Made by a program: the position numbers and the translations under genes
Part shown: one piece after another, positions 49,473 through 58,701 of the stretch
How positions within the stretch are numbered: the stretch's first letter is position 1
Layout: each line of letters starts with the position of its first letter
The notes under the pieces: model-generated
Seen by the model: the letters and a program-made list of their open reading frames with translations, nothing else
What the model was told of the DNA's origin: nothing
Database searches by the model: none
NCBI GenBank assembly: GCA_949296915.1
Contig: CASFPX010000003.1
Coordinates: forward strand, 1 to 64,000
DNA from: Onthovicinus sp900555545
Lineage (GTDB): Bacteria > Bacillota > Clostridia > Oscillospirales > Acutalibacteraceae
DNA length: 64,000 nt
Direction of reading: 5' to 3'

Positions 49473-50777
49473 ATGGAGGAGCGTTACTTCCAACCGGAGA
49501 TCGAAAAAGCACCGCGTGAGTATCTGCACGCCCTGCAGTCCGCACGCCTGATCAAGATGGTGCATCACTGTTATGAGCATGTGCCGTTTTATAAGGAAAA
49601 GTTCGACGCTATCGGACTCTCCCCAAATGATATCAAAAGCCTGGACGACATTACCAAGCTGCCCTTTACAACAAAGCAGGACCTGCGCGATCACTATCCC
49701 TTTGGTTTGTTTGCCGTGCCAAAGGATCAATTGGTTCGCATCCACGCTTCCTCCGGTACGACAGGGAAGCAGACGGTTGTCGGTTATACGCAGCATGATA
49801 TCGATGTGTGGGCAGATGGCGCAGCTAGGGCTCTGGTCGCTGCCGGTGGAACGCCGCACGACTCCGTCCATGTCTCCTATGGTTACGGTTTGTTCACTGG
49901 CGGGCTGGGGTTGCATTATGGTGCAGAGAAGCTGGGGGCGACAGCCATTCCCGTATCCTCCGGCAATACAGATCGCCAGATCCAGATTTTACAGGATTTT
50001 GGGTCCGACATTATCTGTTGTACACCCTCCTATGCCATGTATATCGGCGAATCCGTGGGCAAAAAGGGGATTGACCCCACAACGCTCAAGGTACGTGCGG
50101 GGATCTTCGGCGCCGAACCGTGGAGTGAGAATATGCGCCGTGAAATTGAAAAATCCCTCGCGATCAAGGCTTATGATATCTATGGACTCTCTGAGATTGC
50201 CGGACCGGGTGTGGCATACGAATGCCAGTACCAAAACGGGCTGCATATCTGTGAGGACTACTTCTATCCGGAAGTGCTGGATCCTGATACGCTTGAACCA
50301 TTGCCGGATGGGGAATACGGCGAGCTGGTGTTTACCTGTATTGGTAAAGAGGCGCTGCCGCTGATCCGCTACCGCACCCGTGATATTTGCTCCATCACGC
50401 ATGAGACATGTGCTTGTGGCCGAACCCTGGTGCGGATGTCCAAGCCCAGGGGACGTTCGGATGATATGCTGATTATCCGTGGTGTCAATGTGTTCCCGTC
50501 CCAAGTGGAGCATGTGATTCTCTCCCTTGGGATGGATCCCAATTATCAGATTATTGTAGATCGGAAAAATAATTTAGACACGATGGAAGTGTGTATCGAG
50601 ATGTCCATGCAGATGTTCTCCGACTCTGTCAAGGGGCTGGAGGATACGGAGGCTAAGATTGAGGCAGCTCTGCATACGACACTCGGCCTTTCCGCAAAAG
50701 TACGCCTGGTGGAGCCGAACTCCCTTCCGCGTTCGGAGGGCAAGGCAAAGCGGGTTATTGATAAACGTAAGATCTGA
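49473..50777 (+). CDS. paaK: Phenylacetate--CoA ligase, copy 2
   Basis: A 434-residue PaaK-type ligase related to, but clearly distinct from, the one upstream. It carries ASSGTTGKQTVVGY, DIYGLSEIAGPGVAYEC, RYRTRDI and GRSDDMLIIRGVNVFP. With iorAB between the two copies, the operon could handle two aryl acids (for example indoleacetate and phenylacetate), or one copy could work in the ATP-forming direction. ATG 49473 follows AAAGGAG. The ACT protein gene follows 20 bases later. Confidence 0.93.
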   Translation: MEERYFQPEIEKAPREYLHALQSARLIKMVHHCYEHVPFYKEKFDAIGLSPNDIKSLDDITKLPFTTKQDLRDHYPFGLFAVPKDQLVRIHASSGTTGKQTVVGYTQHDIDVWADGAARALVAAGGTPHDSVHVSYGYGLFTGGLGLHYGAEKLGATAIPVSSGNTDRQIQILQDFGSDIICCTPSYAMYIGESVGKKGIDPTTLKVRAGIFGAEPWSENMRREIEKSLAIKAYDIYGLSEIAGPGVAYECQYQNGLHICEDYFYPEVLDPDTLEPLPDGEYGELVFTCIGKEALPLIRYRTRDICSITHETCACGRTLVRMSKPRGRSDDMLIIRGVNVFPSQVEHVILSLGMDPNYQIIVDRKNNLDTMEVCIEMSMQMFSDSVKGLEDTEAKIEAALHTTLGLSAKVRLVEPNSLPRSEGKAKRVIDKRKI

Positions 50778-50797
50778 TTGAAGAGGAGGAAACAGTT

Positions 50798-51223
50798 ATG
50801 CCAATGAAGCAAATTTCTGTATTCGTGGAAAACAAGGCGGGCCGCCTTGCGGACATTACGCACGTACTGGAAAAGGCTGAAATCGACATCCGCGCGCTGT
50901 CGGTGGCGGACACCACCAATTATGGCATCCTGCGCCTGATCGTCAGCGATCCGGACAAGGCAGAGAATGCATTGCGTGAGGCCGGCATGACAGTCACGAT
51001 CACAACGGTTCTCGGCATCGGGATTCCAGATATCCCCGGTGGGTTTTCCAAGGCCATCCGTGTTCTCTCAGATGAAGACATTAGCGTGGAGTATGCCTAT
51101 GCCTTTATCACCCCAAGAGTGGGTACGGCTTATGTCATTATCCGGGTAGAGGATAATGAAAAGGCTGCCCAGGTGTTGAAGGCAAAGGGAATCACTTTGA
51201 TTGAGCAGGATGATATTTTTTGA
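50798..51223 (+). CDS. Tandem ACT-domain protein
   Basis: A 141-residue protein made of two ACT domains (about 1-70 and 71-141): KQISVFVENKAGRLADITHV opens the first, and SVEYAYAFITPRVGTAYVII lies in the second. ACT pairs bind amino acids; genes of this kind regularly follow paaK and ior genes, so it is likely to sense an aromatic amino acid and tune the ligases or oxidoreductase. There is no DNA-binding part. ATG 50798 follows GAGGAGG. It ends at a strong terminator. Confidence 0.92.
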   Translation: MPMKQISVFVENKAGRLADITHVLEKAEIDIRALSVADTTNYGILRLIVSDPDKAENALREAGMTVTITTVLGIGIPDIPGGFSKAIRVLSDEDISVEYAYAFITPRVGTAYVIIRVEDNEKAAQVLKAKGITLIEQDDIF

Positions 51224-51241
51224 GGATCTCCAATTGTAAGC

Positions 51242-51273
51242 AGGCCGTCCCAACCAGTTGGGACGGCCTTTTA
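51242..51273 (+). terminator. Terminator of the paaK-ior-ACT operon
   Basis: Thirteen-base-pair GC-rich inverted repeat (51242-51254 with 51257-51269) followed by TTTTA. Confidence 0.9.
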
Positions 51274-51347
51274 TGCATAAATGGGATGAGCTTGCGTCCC
51301 GTTGTATGTAATATAATAATTTCCATGTTTTGAGATGAGGTAATGGA

Positions 51348-51950
51348 ATGAATCGAGGGATCCTGTACATTCACGGAAAGGGCGGCAGCCACCTGGAGGC
51401 TCAGCAGTATGTGGAGTGTTGCCCTGGTTTTGAGATAACCGGCGTGGCGTATGAAGCGTACCTCCCATGGCTTGTTGAGGGGAAAATCAAATCTGCCTAT
51501 GATGCATTTCATAAAACACATGACCAGGTTTATTTGCTTGCCAACAGCATAGGGGCCTACTTTGCAATGCATACCTTGCAGCGCGAAAAAATTGAAAAGG
51601 CACTATTCATATCTCCAGTGCTGGACATGGAGCGGCTCATCCTTGATATGATGAAGTGGGCAGGTGTGTCCGAGGAAGAACTGCATGATAAGGGGGAAAT
51701 CCCCACGGACTTTGGTGAGACACTATCCTGGGAATATCTGTGTTTTGTCAGGGAGAATCCAATTCATTGGAGCGCTCCGACCAAGATCCTTTATGGGGCG
51801 AAGGATCACCTGATTGCCCGGCAGACGGTAGATGATTTTACCGCGTGTCACAGAGCCACCCTGACAGTGATGAAAAATGGAGAACACTGGTTCCATACGG
51901 AGGAACAGCTCGACTTTTTAAACAAATGGATCAAGAACACTCTTTTGTAA
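51348..51950 (+). CDS. Alpha/beta hydrolase
   Basis: A 200-residue serine hydrolase of the compact alpha/beta type. It starts RGILYIHGKGGSHLEAQQY; the nucleophile elbow is LLANSIGAY with S67, where Ala replaces the first Gly of GxSxG; the acid is probably in GAKDHLI and the histidine in NGEHWFH. There is no signal peptide. ATG 51348 is preceded by GAGGTAATGG. It is a single gene, between two terminators. The substrate is unknown. Confidence 0.85.
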   Translation: MNRGILYIHGKGGSHLEAQQYVECCPGFEITGVAYEAYLPWLVEGKIKSAYDAFHKTHDQVYLLANSIGAYFAMHTLQREKIEKALFISPVLDMERLILDMMKWAGVSEEELHDKGEIPTDFGETLSWEYLCFVRENPIHWSAPTKILYGAKDHLIARQTVDDFTACHRATLTVMKNGEHWFHTEEQLDFLNKWIKNTLL

Positions 51951-51977
51951 AACATGAAAACGCCTGAGATTGGCGCA

Positions 51978-52026
51978 AAAATCCCCGCAGGATCCGTTTT
52001 GGACTCCTACGGGGTTCTCTTTTTTA
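51978..52026. terminator. Bidirectional terminator
   Basis: A CCCCG / CGGGG stem (51983-52014) extended by imperfect pairs around GTTTT, with a T run on both strands (TTCTCTTTTTT on plus, ATTTTTG on minus), between the convergent hydrolase and YfhO genes. Confidence 0.75.
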
Positions 52027-52035
52027 ATCGAAGGC

Positions 52036-54852
52036 CTATTTTTCTTGAGTCGGTCTCTCATCCATTCCAGGAGGGGGAAGCGGATCGGATCCAAATGATT
52101 TAGCAGACGGAAGATCAGCATTTTCCACTTTTATCTGATCGCTTGAGAGTACCTCTGGATCATATTCAGCGGGGAGTTCTTCCTCGGTCTGGACGGGCGG
52201 GTGCTTTTTCCGCCACAGAACTGCCGCAATCAGAACCAAAACAGATACCACAGAGAGAACTACACCGGCGATCAGTCCGGATGGCATATAGGAGAATTCG
52301 ATCGTGTGTGTACCGGCGGAGACGTCAATGGCCATGTAGGCCTCATCCACGAGGGAGGGCTCCACTTTTTCACCGTCCACCTTGACGGTCCAACCGCTGT
52401 CATATGGGATCGAAGTGAACAGAATCTGATCCGCCTGTGTGGTAAAGGTACCGCTGATGCGCGTATCTGTGAAGGTATCAATCTCCATTCCGCCGGCGGC
52501 CAGCTCGTTGTAGCAATTTTGGAAAGCCTGGTCATCGATCGTGCAGGCGTAGAAGTTCACAGTGCCGGACTGCTCATTTTCCTTGATCGGAATTGTCACC
52601 TCGATGGACTCCCCAGCAGGGTGGGAAGCTGTATCCAGGATAAAGGGGCGGGAAGTGTCGGCTGTCCACTCGTCCTCGTCACAGGAGACGGTCATGGAGT
52701 CTGTATCACTCGACTGGACGTAGAGATAAACAGGGGCGCCGTTCTCCGGTGCTTTCAGTGTGACGGTAATGCTTGCGTCGGAGTCGCCTGTCCGTGTGAA
52801 ATTGATTGCACCGCTTTCAAAATTGATAGGGACGCCGGACACATTGAGCGAGGAGACGTGCTCTACCTCCACGGGCAGGAAGATGTCCGTATAGTTATCA
52901 GCCATGGTCTGATACATCGTCTCCTGCGCGTCAAAGGGGTTGGCATATGTGCTGCTGTATTGGAGAATATCGCGGCTGACTGCAAATGCGATTGGCAGGC
53001 AGTATTTATTGCGATAGGCGGTGAATTTACCATTTACATCAGCTTTTTCATAGTAGAGGGGGGACATGGAGCGTCCGCCCTCGTTCTCCACAATATAGGA
53101 GAGGGAGAAGATGCTGTTGTACAGCGGAGTCTGTGGATTGTACGTGTAGCTATTGATATTGTTGCTGGAGATTCCCAAGTTTTTCTGGGATTTTGCCACG
53201 GACTCGTATGCCATGGAGGAGAAAGTAGAGATCCCGTTGTAGTAGTACCATGCAGGGTCATTCCTCGTCCGCAGCTTAGAGAGCTCCATGCGGTAAAATC
53301 CACCGTCCTCCGCCGTATCAAGTTCCTCCTTTAGTTCCTCGAATGTTGCGAGGTCGGAGGCGTAGCTGTCCAGGCTCTGGTTCATGGTGTAGTGATCCGT
53401 GTTTGCCACGGCGATCTCGGAGAACACACAGCAGAGCATCACGGCACTCATGACGCCGGGAAGATACCGCCGGTCATTCATGGCAAGCAGAATGCCCATA
53501 TATACGAGCACAAAGACAATGCTGATGAGGACAGCCATGTCGGTAAGATTTTTTGATTCGACCTTTTGAGCCACGATGATAAAGGCGATGATGGCAATAG
53601 CGCTGGAGACGATCTGTGTCCGGGAGAAGGAACGGATATTGCACAGTACCCTGTATGCCATGATCAGCAGCAGGAAGGAGTACATAAAGGAGAAGCGATA
53701 GGGCAGATCGTTCGGGAAGTGGAAGCCGTGCCAGATGAAGTTTAGGAAGTTGTTGTTAAAGCTGAGGAACAGGAATGCGGCAAACGCCAGATACAAGCAT
53801 TTTTCCCGTACATTGATCTTTTTACAGAAGAGATAGAGCGGCAGGCAGAGCACGGTCATCATGCCGCAGTAGACATTGGGCAGCACATCGCTCCCACTGC
53901 TGCGGATAGTCGGTTCCATGTAAGCGAGATGGTTCGTCAGGAAATCAAAGATGTTAAAGTAGGAACTCATCTTTTCCGGGAAGGTGCCGGACGTAGCAGA
54001 AGATGTCGTCAGGGAGAAGTAGGTTGGGAGCAGAACCACTCCCATGATCCCGGCTGCCAAGACGGAGCAGAGCGCAAAGCGGAGCCCGGCATTGATAAAG
54101 CGATTGCTTAGGATCGCGGAAATACGGCCATCCTTGAGCCCTGTGCTCACGCGAGACACAAATGAATAGTGGCTGGCATAATAGACCACAAAGTAGAATA
54201 TGCTGAACAGGCAGGTCATGAATGCCATATAGAAGTTGCTGAACATCGTCAGCGCCAAAGCGCCGGTATACAGCCCCCACTGCTGCCGGTTGATGATCTT
54301 TTCAATGCCGAGAATCACCAGTGGGAAGTAAATCATGGCGTCGAGCCACATGATATTCCAGGAATAGGCCACGAAAAAGGCGCAGAATGCGTACATCAGG
54401 CCAAAGGCAGGGAGCGAACAATCGTTCTTTCGGAAGGAATGCTTAATATAGTAAGCGAAGGTGGAGGCAGAGAACGCCGCCTTCAGTAGCATCAGCAGGC
54501 CGATTGCCACTGGAATATTTTTGTGCCCAAACAAAAGAATCAGCAGAGTGAACGGACTTGCCAAGTAGTTGAACAGGTTACCCAAGAAGTTGACGCCAAG
54601 GCCCATCGTCCACGTGTATAGCAAGCTGTCGCCATTTGTGATCCGCTCATAGAGCTCTGCAAACATGGGGCCGTACTGATGGTAGAGATCCATCCGCAGG
54701 ACCGTCCGGTTCCCAAAGGGGATCACGGACAGGCAGATAAAGACCACCAGCATGATCAAAACTGCCGCGCCGAACGCGGCCAATACAAATCGATTTTCGA
54801 AGAGAAGGTTTTTAAATTTTGACTGCTTTTTTGGCTTTTTTACACCTTCCAA
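52036..54852 (-). CDS. YfhO family membrane protein
   Basis: A 938-residue membrane protein of the YfhO family, GT-C-like, thought to transfer glycosyl groups to lipoteichoic acid or other surface polymers from lipid carriers. About 12 hydrophobic segments fill the first about 480 residues, starting with LMVVFICLSVIPF-like helix and the MDLYHQYGPMFAELYERI motif; a large extracytoplasmic region (about 490-840) and a last helix (LIAGVVLSVVSVLVLI) follow, then a Pro-rich tail. TTG 54852 has GAGGGA seven bases upstream; ATG 54882 lies before that site. It is a single gene, divergent from spoIIIAA. Confidence 0.88.
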   Translation of the reverse strand: MEGVKKPKKQSKFKNLLFENRFVLAAFGAAVLIMLVVFICLSVIPFGNRTVLRMDLYHQYGPMFAELYERITNGDSLLYTWTMGLGVNFLGNLFNYLASPFTLLILLFGHKNIPVAIGLLMLLKAAFSASTFAYYIKHSFRKNDCSLPAFGLMYAFCAFFVAYSWNIMWLDAMIYFPLVILGIEKIINRQQWGLYTGALALTMFSNFYMAFMTCLFSIFYFVVYYASHYSFVSRVSTGLKDGRISAILSNRFINAGLRFALCSVLAAGIMGVVLLPTYFSLTTSSATSGTFPEKMSSYFNIFDFLTNHLAYMEPTIRSSGSDVLPNVYCGMMTVLCLPLYLFCKKINVREKCLYLAFAAFLFLSFNNNFLNFIWHGFHFPNDLPYRFSFMYSFLLLIMAYRVLCNIRSFSRTQIVSSAIAIIAFIIVAQKVESKNLTDMAVLISIVFVLVYMGILLAMNDRRYLPGVMSAVMLCCVFSEIAVANTDHYTMNQSLDSYASDLATFEELKEELDTAEDGGFYRMELSKLRTRNDPAWYYYNGISTFSSMAYESVAKSQKNLGISSNNINSYTYNPQTPLYNSIFSLSYIVENEGGRSMSPLYYEKADVNGKFTAYRNKYCLPIAFAVSRDILQYSSTYANPFDAQETMYQTMADNYTDIFLPVEVEHVSSLNVSGVPINFESGAINFTRTGDSDASITVTLKAPENGAPVYLYVQSSDTDSMTVSCDEDEWTADTSRPFILDTASHPAGESIEVTIPIKENEQSGTVNFYACTIDDQAFQNCYNELAAGGMEIDTFTDTRISGTFTTQADQILFTSIPYDSGWTVKVDGEKVEPSLVDEAYMAIDVSAGTHTIEFSYMPSGLIAGVVLSVVSVLVLIAAVLWRKKHPPVQTEEELPAEYDPEVLSSDQIKVENADLPSAKSFGSDPLPPPGMDERPTQEK

Positions 54853-54986
54853 ATTGTTCCCTCGCTTTACTAAAGATTGCATTTTTTATTATCATAGCAC
54901 ACTTGCTATTGGCCTTCAAGGAAAAATTTTGGATTTAGTTCTATCAGGGGACAAGTAGTCATACCATGTACAAGGTGGTGATCCAA

Positions 54987-56033
54987 ATGAATATGGAACA
55001 GAGTAAACGGTTTGATATGGCAGCTGAGGTACTCTCGCCGCGGCTGCGGGAACTGGTAATGTGCCTGCCGCAGCACAAAAAAGAGCAAATACAGGAGATT
55101 CGCCTGCGGGAAAACAGCCCGCTGATTCTCATGGAACATGGCGTGCCGCTCTTTTTGGATGAGCACGGTCATATGACCTATATCTGCCGAAAGACTTGCC
55201 GGTGTGTTGCACCGGCGGAGCTTGCTGACACCTTTCAAAAAATCTGTGGCTATTCCGTCCACAGCCATATGGGGAGTATTATAAACGGGTATATCACCAT
55301 ACCGGGCGGGCATCGGGCCGGGATCTGTGGAACCGCCGTGTCGGATGGCGGGAAGATCGTAAATGTCCGGGATATTCATGCCATCAATATCCGGGTTGCC
55401 GGTGAGTACCGGGAGGCTGCGGAGCAGTTGGTCAAGCTGGTATTTGGCAACGGGCTCCACGGGGTGATGATCGCAGGTCCCCCTGCATCGGGCAAGACAA
55501 CGATGCTGCGTGATTTGGCGCGCAGGCTCTCCTCCGGAGAGACGGGCGAGTACTACAAGATCGCCATTGTGGATGAGCGCGATGAGATCGCTGGAACCCG
55601 GGGTGGGCACGTGCTCAATGATGTGGGGGTCAATTGTGATGTGTTTAGCGCATATCCAAAGGCTATCGGGATCATGACGGCGCTTCGTGCTTTCTCACCC
55701 GATATGATTATCTGTGATGAAATCGGCGGCGAGTCGGATGCGCGTGCGATTGAGTCCGGCGTGAACTCCGGTGTGCAGTTTGCCGCAAGTGTGCATGCCT
55801 CTTCCAGGGAGGAAATGCTTGCCCGGCCGCAGTTTAAGCGTTTGATGGCGACCGGCGCCTTTGACTATGCGGTATTACTTGCCGATGGATGCCGCCCCTG
55901 TACCATCCGGGAAGTGGTTGATTTGAAAGGAGCGGGCAATGAAAACGCTTGGAATAATCCTGGTGATGGGCTGCTGCATGGCAGCGGGAAGATTTTACAG
56001 CCTGCGGCTTATGCGGCGGATCCGGGAGCTTGA
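54987..56033 (+). CDS. spoIIIAA: Stage III sporulation protein AA (ATPase)
   Basis: A 348-residue AAA-type secretion ATPase of the mother cell, needed for the SpoIIIA-SpoIIQ channel. It has a C-rich N-terminal part, then the GHRAGICGTAV stretch, Walker A GPPASGKTTMLRDLAR, and Walker B (DMIICDEIGG). ATG 54987 follows GGTGGTGAT. The gene runs 95 bases into spoIIIAB in another frame, giving about 30 extra C-terminal residues (AWNNPGDGLLHG onward) that do not look like the family. Usual length is 300-330. Confidence 0.92.
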   Translation: MNMEQSKRFDMAAEVLSPRLRELVMCLPQHKKEQIQEIRLRENSPLILMEHGVPLFLDEHGHMTYICRKTCRCVAPAELADTFQKICGYSVHSHMGSIINGYITIPGGHRAGICGTAVSDGGKIVNVRDIHAINIRVAGEYREAAEQLVKLVFGNGLHGVMIAGPPASGKTTMLRDLARRLSSGETGEYYKIAIVDERDEIAGTRGGHVLNDVGVNCDVFSAYPKAIGIMTALRAFSPDMIICDEIGGESDARAIESGVNSGVQFAASVHASSREEMLARPQFKRLMATGAFDYAVLLADGCRPCTIREVVDLKGAGNENAWNNPGDGLLHGSGKILQPAAYAADPGA

Positions 56034-56448
56034 GCGTACCATTCTGCTAATCCGCCAGATTGAGCTGCGGCTGGGGTTTTCGCAAGCTCCGGTAGCGGAT
56101 ATGATTCCAGCGATGGCCTCCGACCCGGAGCTCACTCCGCTGAGATACCTGGTGGGATGCGCGGAAAAACTTCGGGAAAACCTTCCCTTTCCACAGGCGT
56201 GGCGGGAGGCAGTCGGCCAGGAGGCGGGGCGCACAGCCTTGAACCGGGAGGATCTGGAGCTTTTACTCTCCTTTGGACGAGGATTGGGAACGACCGATCT
56301 GGCCGGACAGGAAAAGCTGTGTGATATGCACGCGCGGATGTTTGCACAACAGCTGGAGGCGGCGCGTGGACAGTATCAGAGCAGGGGAAAACTGGGGACG
56401 GTCCTCGGGGCCGCTGCCGGGGCGGTAGCTGTAATATTTTTTATTTAA
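55939..56448 (+). CDS. spoIIIAB: Stage III sporulation protein AB
   Basis: A 169-residue membrane-anchored protein of the SpoIIIA complex, with a type II secretion GspF-like shape. An N-terminal hydrophobic segment (TLGIILVMGCCMAAGRFY) precedes a helical part (RRIRELERTILLIRQIELRL, then FGRGLGTTDLAGQ) and a C-terminal helix (LGTVLGAAAGAVAVIFFI). ATG 55939 follows AAAGGAGCGGG. It overlaps spoIIIAA by 95 bases and precedes spoIIIAC by 15. Confidence 0.93.
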   Translation: MKTLGIILVMGCCMAAGRFYSLRLMRRIRELERTILLIRQIELRLGFSQAPVADMIPAMASDPELTPLRYLVGCAEKLRENLPFPQAWREAVGQEAGRTALNREDLELLLSFGRGLGTTDLAGQEKLCDMHARMFAQQLEAARGQYQSRGKLGTVLGAAAGAVAVIFFI

Positions 56449-56463
56449 AAGCGAGGGAACGGA

Positions 56464-56658
56464 ATGGACGTGAATTTTATTTTTAAAATTGCAGCAATTG
56501 GTATCATTGTAGCAGTTTTAAATCAGCTGCTTACCAGATCCGGTCGTGAAGAGTACGCCATGATTACGACAATTGCAGGGTTGATCGTCGTGCTGATCAT
56601 GCTGGTACCGCAGATCAGTGGATTGTTTGAGACGATCCGCAGTGCCTTTGATTTGTAA
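56464..56658 (+). CDS. spoIIIAC: Stage III sporulation protein AC
   Basis: A 64-residue double-helix membrane protein. NFIFKIAAIGIIVAVLNQLL and an A-M-I-T-T-I-A-G-L-I-V-V-L second helix with the GREEYA loop are the family pattern. In the mother-cell membrane it joins the other SpoIIIA proteins. ATG 56464 follows GAGGGAACGG. Confidence 0.95.
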   Translation: MDVNFIFKIAAIGIIVAVLNQLLTRSGREEYAMITTIAGLIVVLIMLVPQISGLFETIRSAFDL

Positions 56659-56659
56659 G

Positions 56660-57049
56660 ATGAATATCCTGTCCGTCATGGGGATCGCGCTTGTCTCCGT
56701 TGTACTGATAACTGTGCTGAAGCAGTACAGGCCGGAGTTCGCTGTCCCGGTGGAGATCTGTGCGGCTGTTATCCTGATTTTTCTGATTCTCTCGCCCTTT
56801 ACTGAAATTTTGAATTCTGTCAACCGTCTGATTCAGCTCTCAGGAATTGATCCAGCTTACTTTAAGCTGCTTGTTAAGGCGATTGGGATTGTCATTGTTG
56901 TCCAACTGGCGGCGGATACTTGCCGCGACAGTGGCAGTAGTGCACTGGCACACAAGGTGGAGTTGGCGGGCCGGGTGGCGGTTATTTTGACGGTGCTGCC
57001 AATGGTTGCCACAGTGGCGGAATTTGCCATGGGATTGATAAAGGGTTGA
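56660..57049 (+). CDS. spoIIIAD: Stage III sporulation protein AD
   Basis: A 129-residue membrane protein with four hydrophobic segments, starting MNILSVMGIALVSVVLITVL and containing GIVIVVQLAADTCRDSGSSA and AHKVELAGRVAVILTVLPM, the core SpoIIIAC/AD pattern. Its ATG begins one base after the spoIIIAC stop and has no clear ribosome site, so it depends on translational coupling. The longer frame from 56618 overlaps spoIIIAC. Confidence 0.95.
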   Translation: MNILSVMGIALVSVVLITVLKQYRPEFAVPVEICAAVILIFLILSPFTEILNSVNRLIQLSGIDPAYFKLLVKAIGIVIVVQLAADTCRDSGSSALAHKVELAGRVAVILTVLPMVATVAEFAMGLIKG

Positions 57050-57053
57050 TGGA

Positions 57054-58217
57054 ATGAAAAAAAGAGCTTGTAGATGGAGCGCGATTGTGCTGCTGTGTTG
57101 CTGCCTGTGTGCGCTCGCACCCATCGCGTTTGCGGCGGAGGATTCCGATTCTGCCGATGTATTGGAATCGGAGATGCAAGCGCAGCTGGAGTCCGTAGGA
57201 GCAGATGAGTTGTATGAACTTTTGCCGGACGACTCTAAACAGTTACTGGAGGAACTCGGCGTGACCATGCCCGATATCGGGCAGCTGAATCAGGTTACAC
57301 CGCTGAATGTCTTCCAATCGCTCGGAGCGCTTCTCTCCGGTACGGCGGTGAATCCTCTGAGAGGCGGTATCCTGATTCTCGGCGTTCTGCTGCTTGCAGC
57401 GGTGCTGGGGAGCCTGTTGGGGGATGAACCCGGCCGGCAGGGGATGCTCACCCTGTGTGTCGGTGCGTTTTTGGCAGCTACATTGGCTCCATATCTTTGG
57501 AACTGCCTGAGCACCGCACGTGCTGCGATCATAGCAGCGTGCGACTTTTCCCTGGCATATGTCCCAGTACTTACTGCCCTCGCAGCGGCTAACGGGAGTA
57601 TCAGCGCTTCGCTCTCCTACAGTGCCGTGACATTGGGGCTGGCGGAGGTTATGGCTCAGTTTTCCAAACGCTTTTTACTCCCTTGTACCGGTATTTTTAT
57701 CGGGGTCAACATGGCGGCGAATATCAGTGGAAGCTTGGACTTTTCCGCGCTGACACAGGCGGTCAAAAAAACGGTGACTGTTGCGCTGGCTTTCTGCGGC
57801 ACCGTATTTACCGGTCTGATTACAGCCAAGGGCGTGCTTGCAAAAGGCGTGGATACAGTGGCGCTTAAGGGCGCAAAGTTTGTAGTTGGGTCCTTTGTTC
57901 CCGTTATCGGCGGATCTGTGTCGGACGCACTTGGGTCGATCATGAGCGGGCTGAGTATCGTTAAAAATTCTGTGGGGATTTTTGCCATCTTGGCGATTGC
58001 CGCAATTCTGGGCCCGGCGCTTGTTGAATTGCTGCTATGGAATCTGTGCCTGAATCTATGCGCTGGTGTAGCGGGTGCACTGGGGGAGGAGCGTGCCGGA
58101 AAATTGCTCAAAGGGATTTCGGATGGACTGGCGCTGCTCCATATCATCCTGATATTTTGCCTGATATTGCTGGTAATATCCACGGCTGTTATTTTAACGG
58201 TAAAGGCGGAGTTTTAA
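57054..58217 (+). CDS. spoIIIAE: Stage III sporulation protein AE
   Basis: A 387-residue polytopic protein, the largest membrane part of the SpoIIIA channel. An N-terminal signal (CRWSAIVLLCCCLCALAPIA, cleavage near FAAED) precedes an acidic extracytoplasmic stretch and about eight hydrophobic segments; GILILGVLLLAAVLGSLLGD and KFVVGSFVPVIGGSVSDALG are typical. It starts four bases after spoIIIAD and ends one base before spoIIIAF. Confidence 0.95.
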   Translation: MKKRACRWSAIVLLCCCLCALAPIAFAAEDSDSADVLESEMQAQLESVGADELYELLPDDSKQLLEELGVTMPDIGQLNQVTPLNVFQSLGALLSGTAVNPLRGGILILGVLLLAAVLGSLLGDEPGRQGMLTLCVGAFLAATLAPYLWNCLSTARAAIIAACDFSLAYVPVLTALAAANGSISASLSYSAVTLGLAEVMAQFSKRFLLPCTGIFIGVNMAANISGSLDFSALTQAVKKTVTVALAFCGTVFTGLITAKGVLAKGVDTVALKGAKFVVGSFVPVIGGSVSDALGSIMSGLSIVKNSVGIFAILAIAAILGPALVELLLWNLCLNLCAGVAGALGEERAGKLLKGISDGLALLHIILIFCLILLVISTAVILTVKAEF

Positions 58218-58218
58218 A

Positions 58219-58701
58219 ATGGAAGCCATTCAAAGCTGGGGGATCTGTATCGTTGTCTGCGTGTTGGCGGCAGCGGTGCTTCAGATGCTGTTTCCCAATT
58301 TTAAAAAGGAGCGGAGCGTGCGTGTCCTGACCGGGGTATTTCTGCTTTGTGCGGTGCTCTCGCCCTTTCTTACTGGCGATGGGGTCAAGGTGGCACTTCC
58401 CGAGTTTGATGAGGCGTCTGTGGAGGAGCAGCTTGAGGAGATGGAGCAATGGGTAAACCGCTCTCTCGAATTACAGGCGCAGGAGAGGCTGCAAACATTG
58501 GCGGAAGAGATTTTAAGCGGCTATCAAATTACGGATGCCGAGATTACTGTGGAAACGGATATTTTGGACGACGGTCACATACAAATTGATGAGATCACAA
58601 TTGCCTCATCAGCGGATGCGGATTGGCAGGAGATCTCGGATCGGGTGACACAGCAGACAGGATGTCCGGTTCAGATCAGGACAGAGGTGAATGAGGCGTG
58701 A
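58219..58701 (+). CDS. spoIIIAF: Stage III sporulation protein AF
   Basis: A 160-residue protein with two N-terminal helices (WGICIVVCVLAAAVLQMLF, VLTGVFLLCAVLSPFL) and a ring-building-motif-like soluble domain (about 100-160; ITDAEITVETDILDDGHIQI) facing the intermembrane space. It follows spoIIIAE by one base and overlaps spoIIIAG by four (GTGA). Confidence 0.92.
   Translation: MEAIQSWGICIVVCVLAAAVLQMLFPNFKKERSVRVLTGVFLLCAVLSPFLTGDGVKVALPEFDEASVEEQLEEMEQWVNRSLELQAQERLQTLAEEILSGYQITDAEITVETDILDDGHIQIDEITIASSADADWQEISDRVTQQTGCPVQIRTEVNEA

Noticed and set aside
52201..53334. Plus-strand open frame of 377 codons inside yfhO
   Set aside because: A shadow of the large extracytoplasmic region of YfhO; composition is unlike real proteins here.
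54960..54967. CATACCAT, a sigma-E-like -10 upstream of spoIIIAA
   Set aside because: The -10 fits mother-cell sigma-E, as expected biologically, but no matching -35 lies at the right distance, so it is not listed as a promoter.
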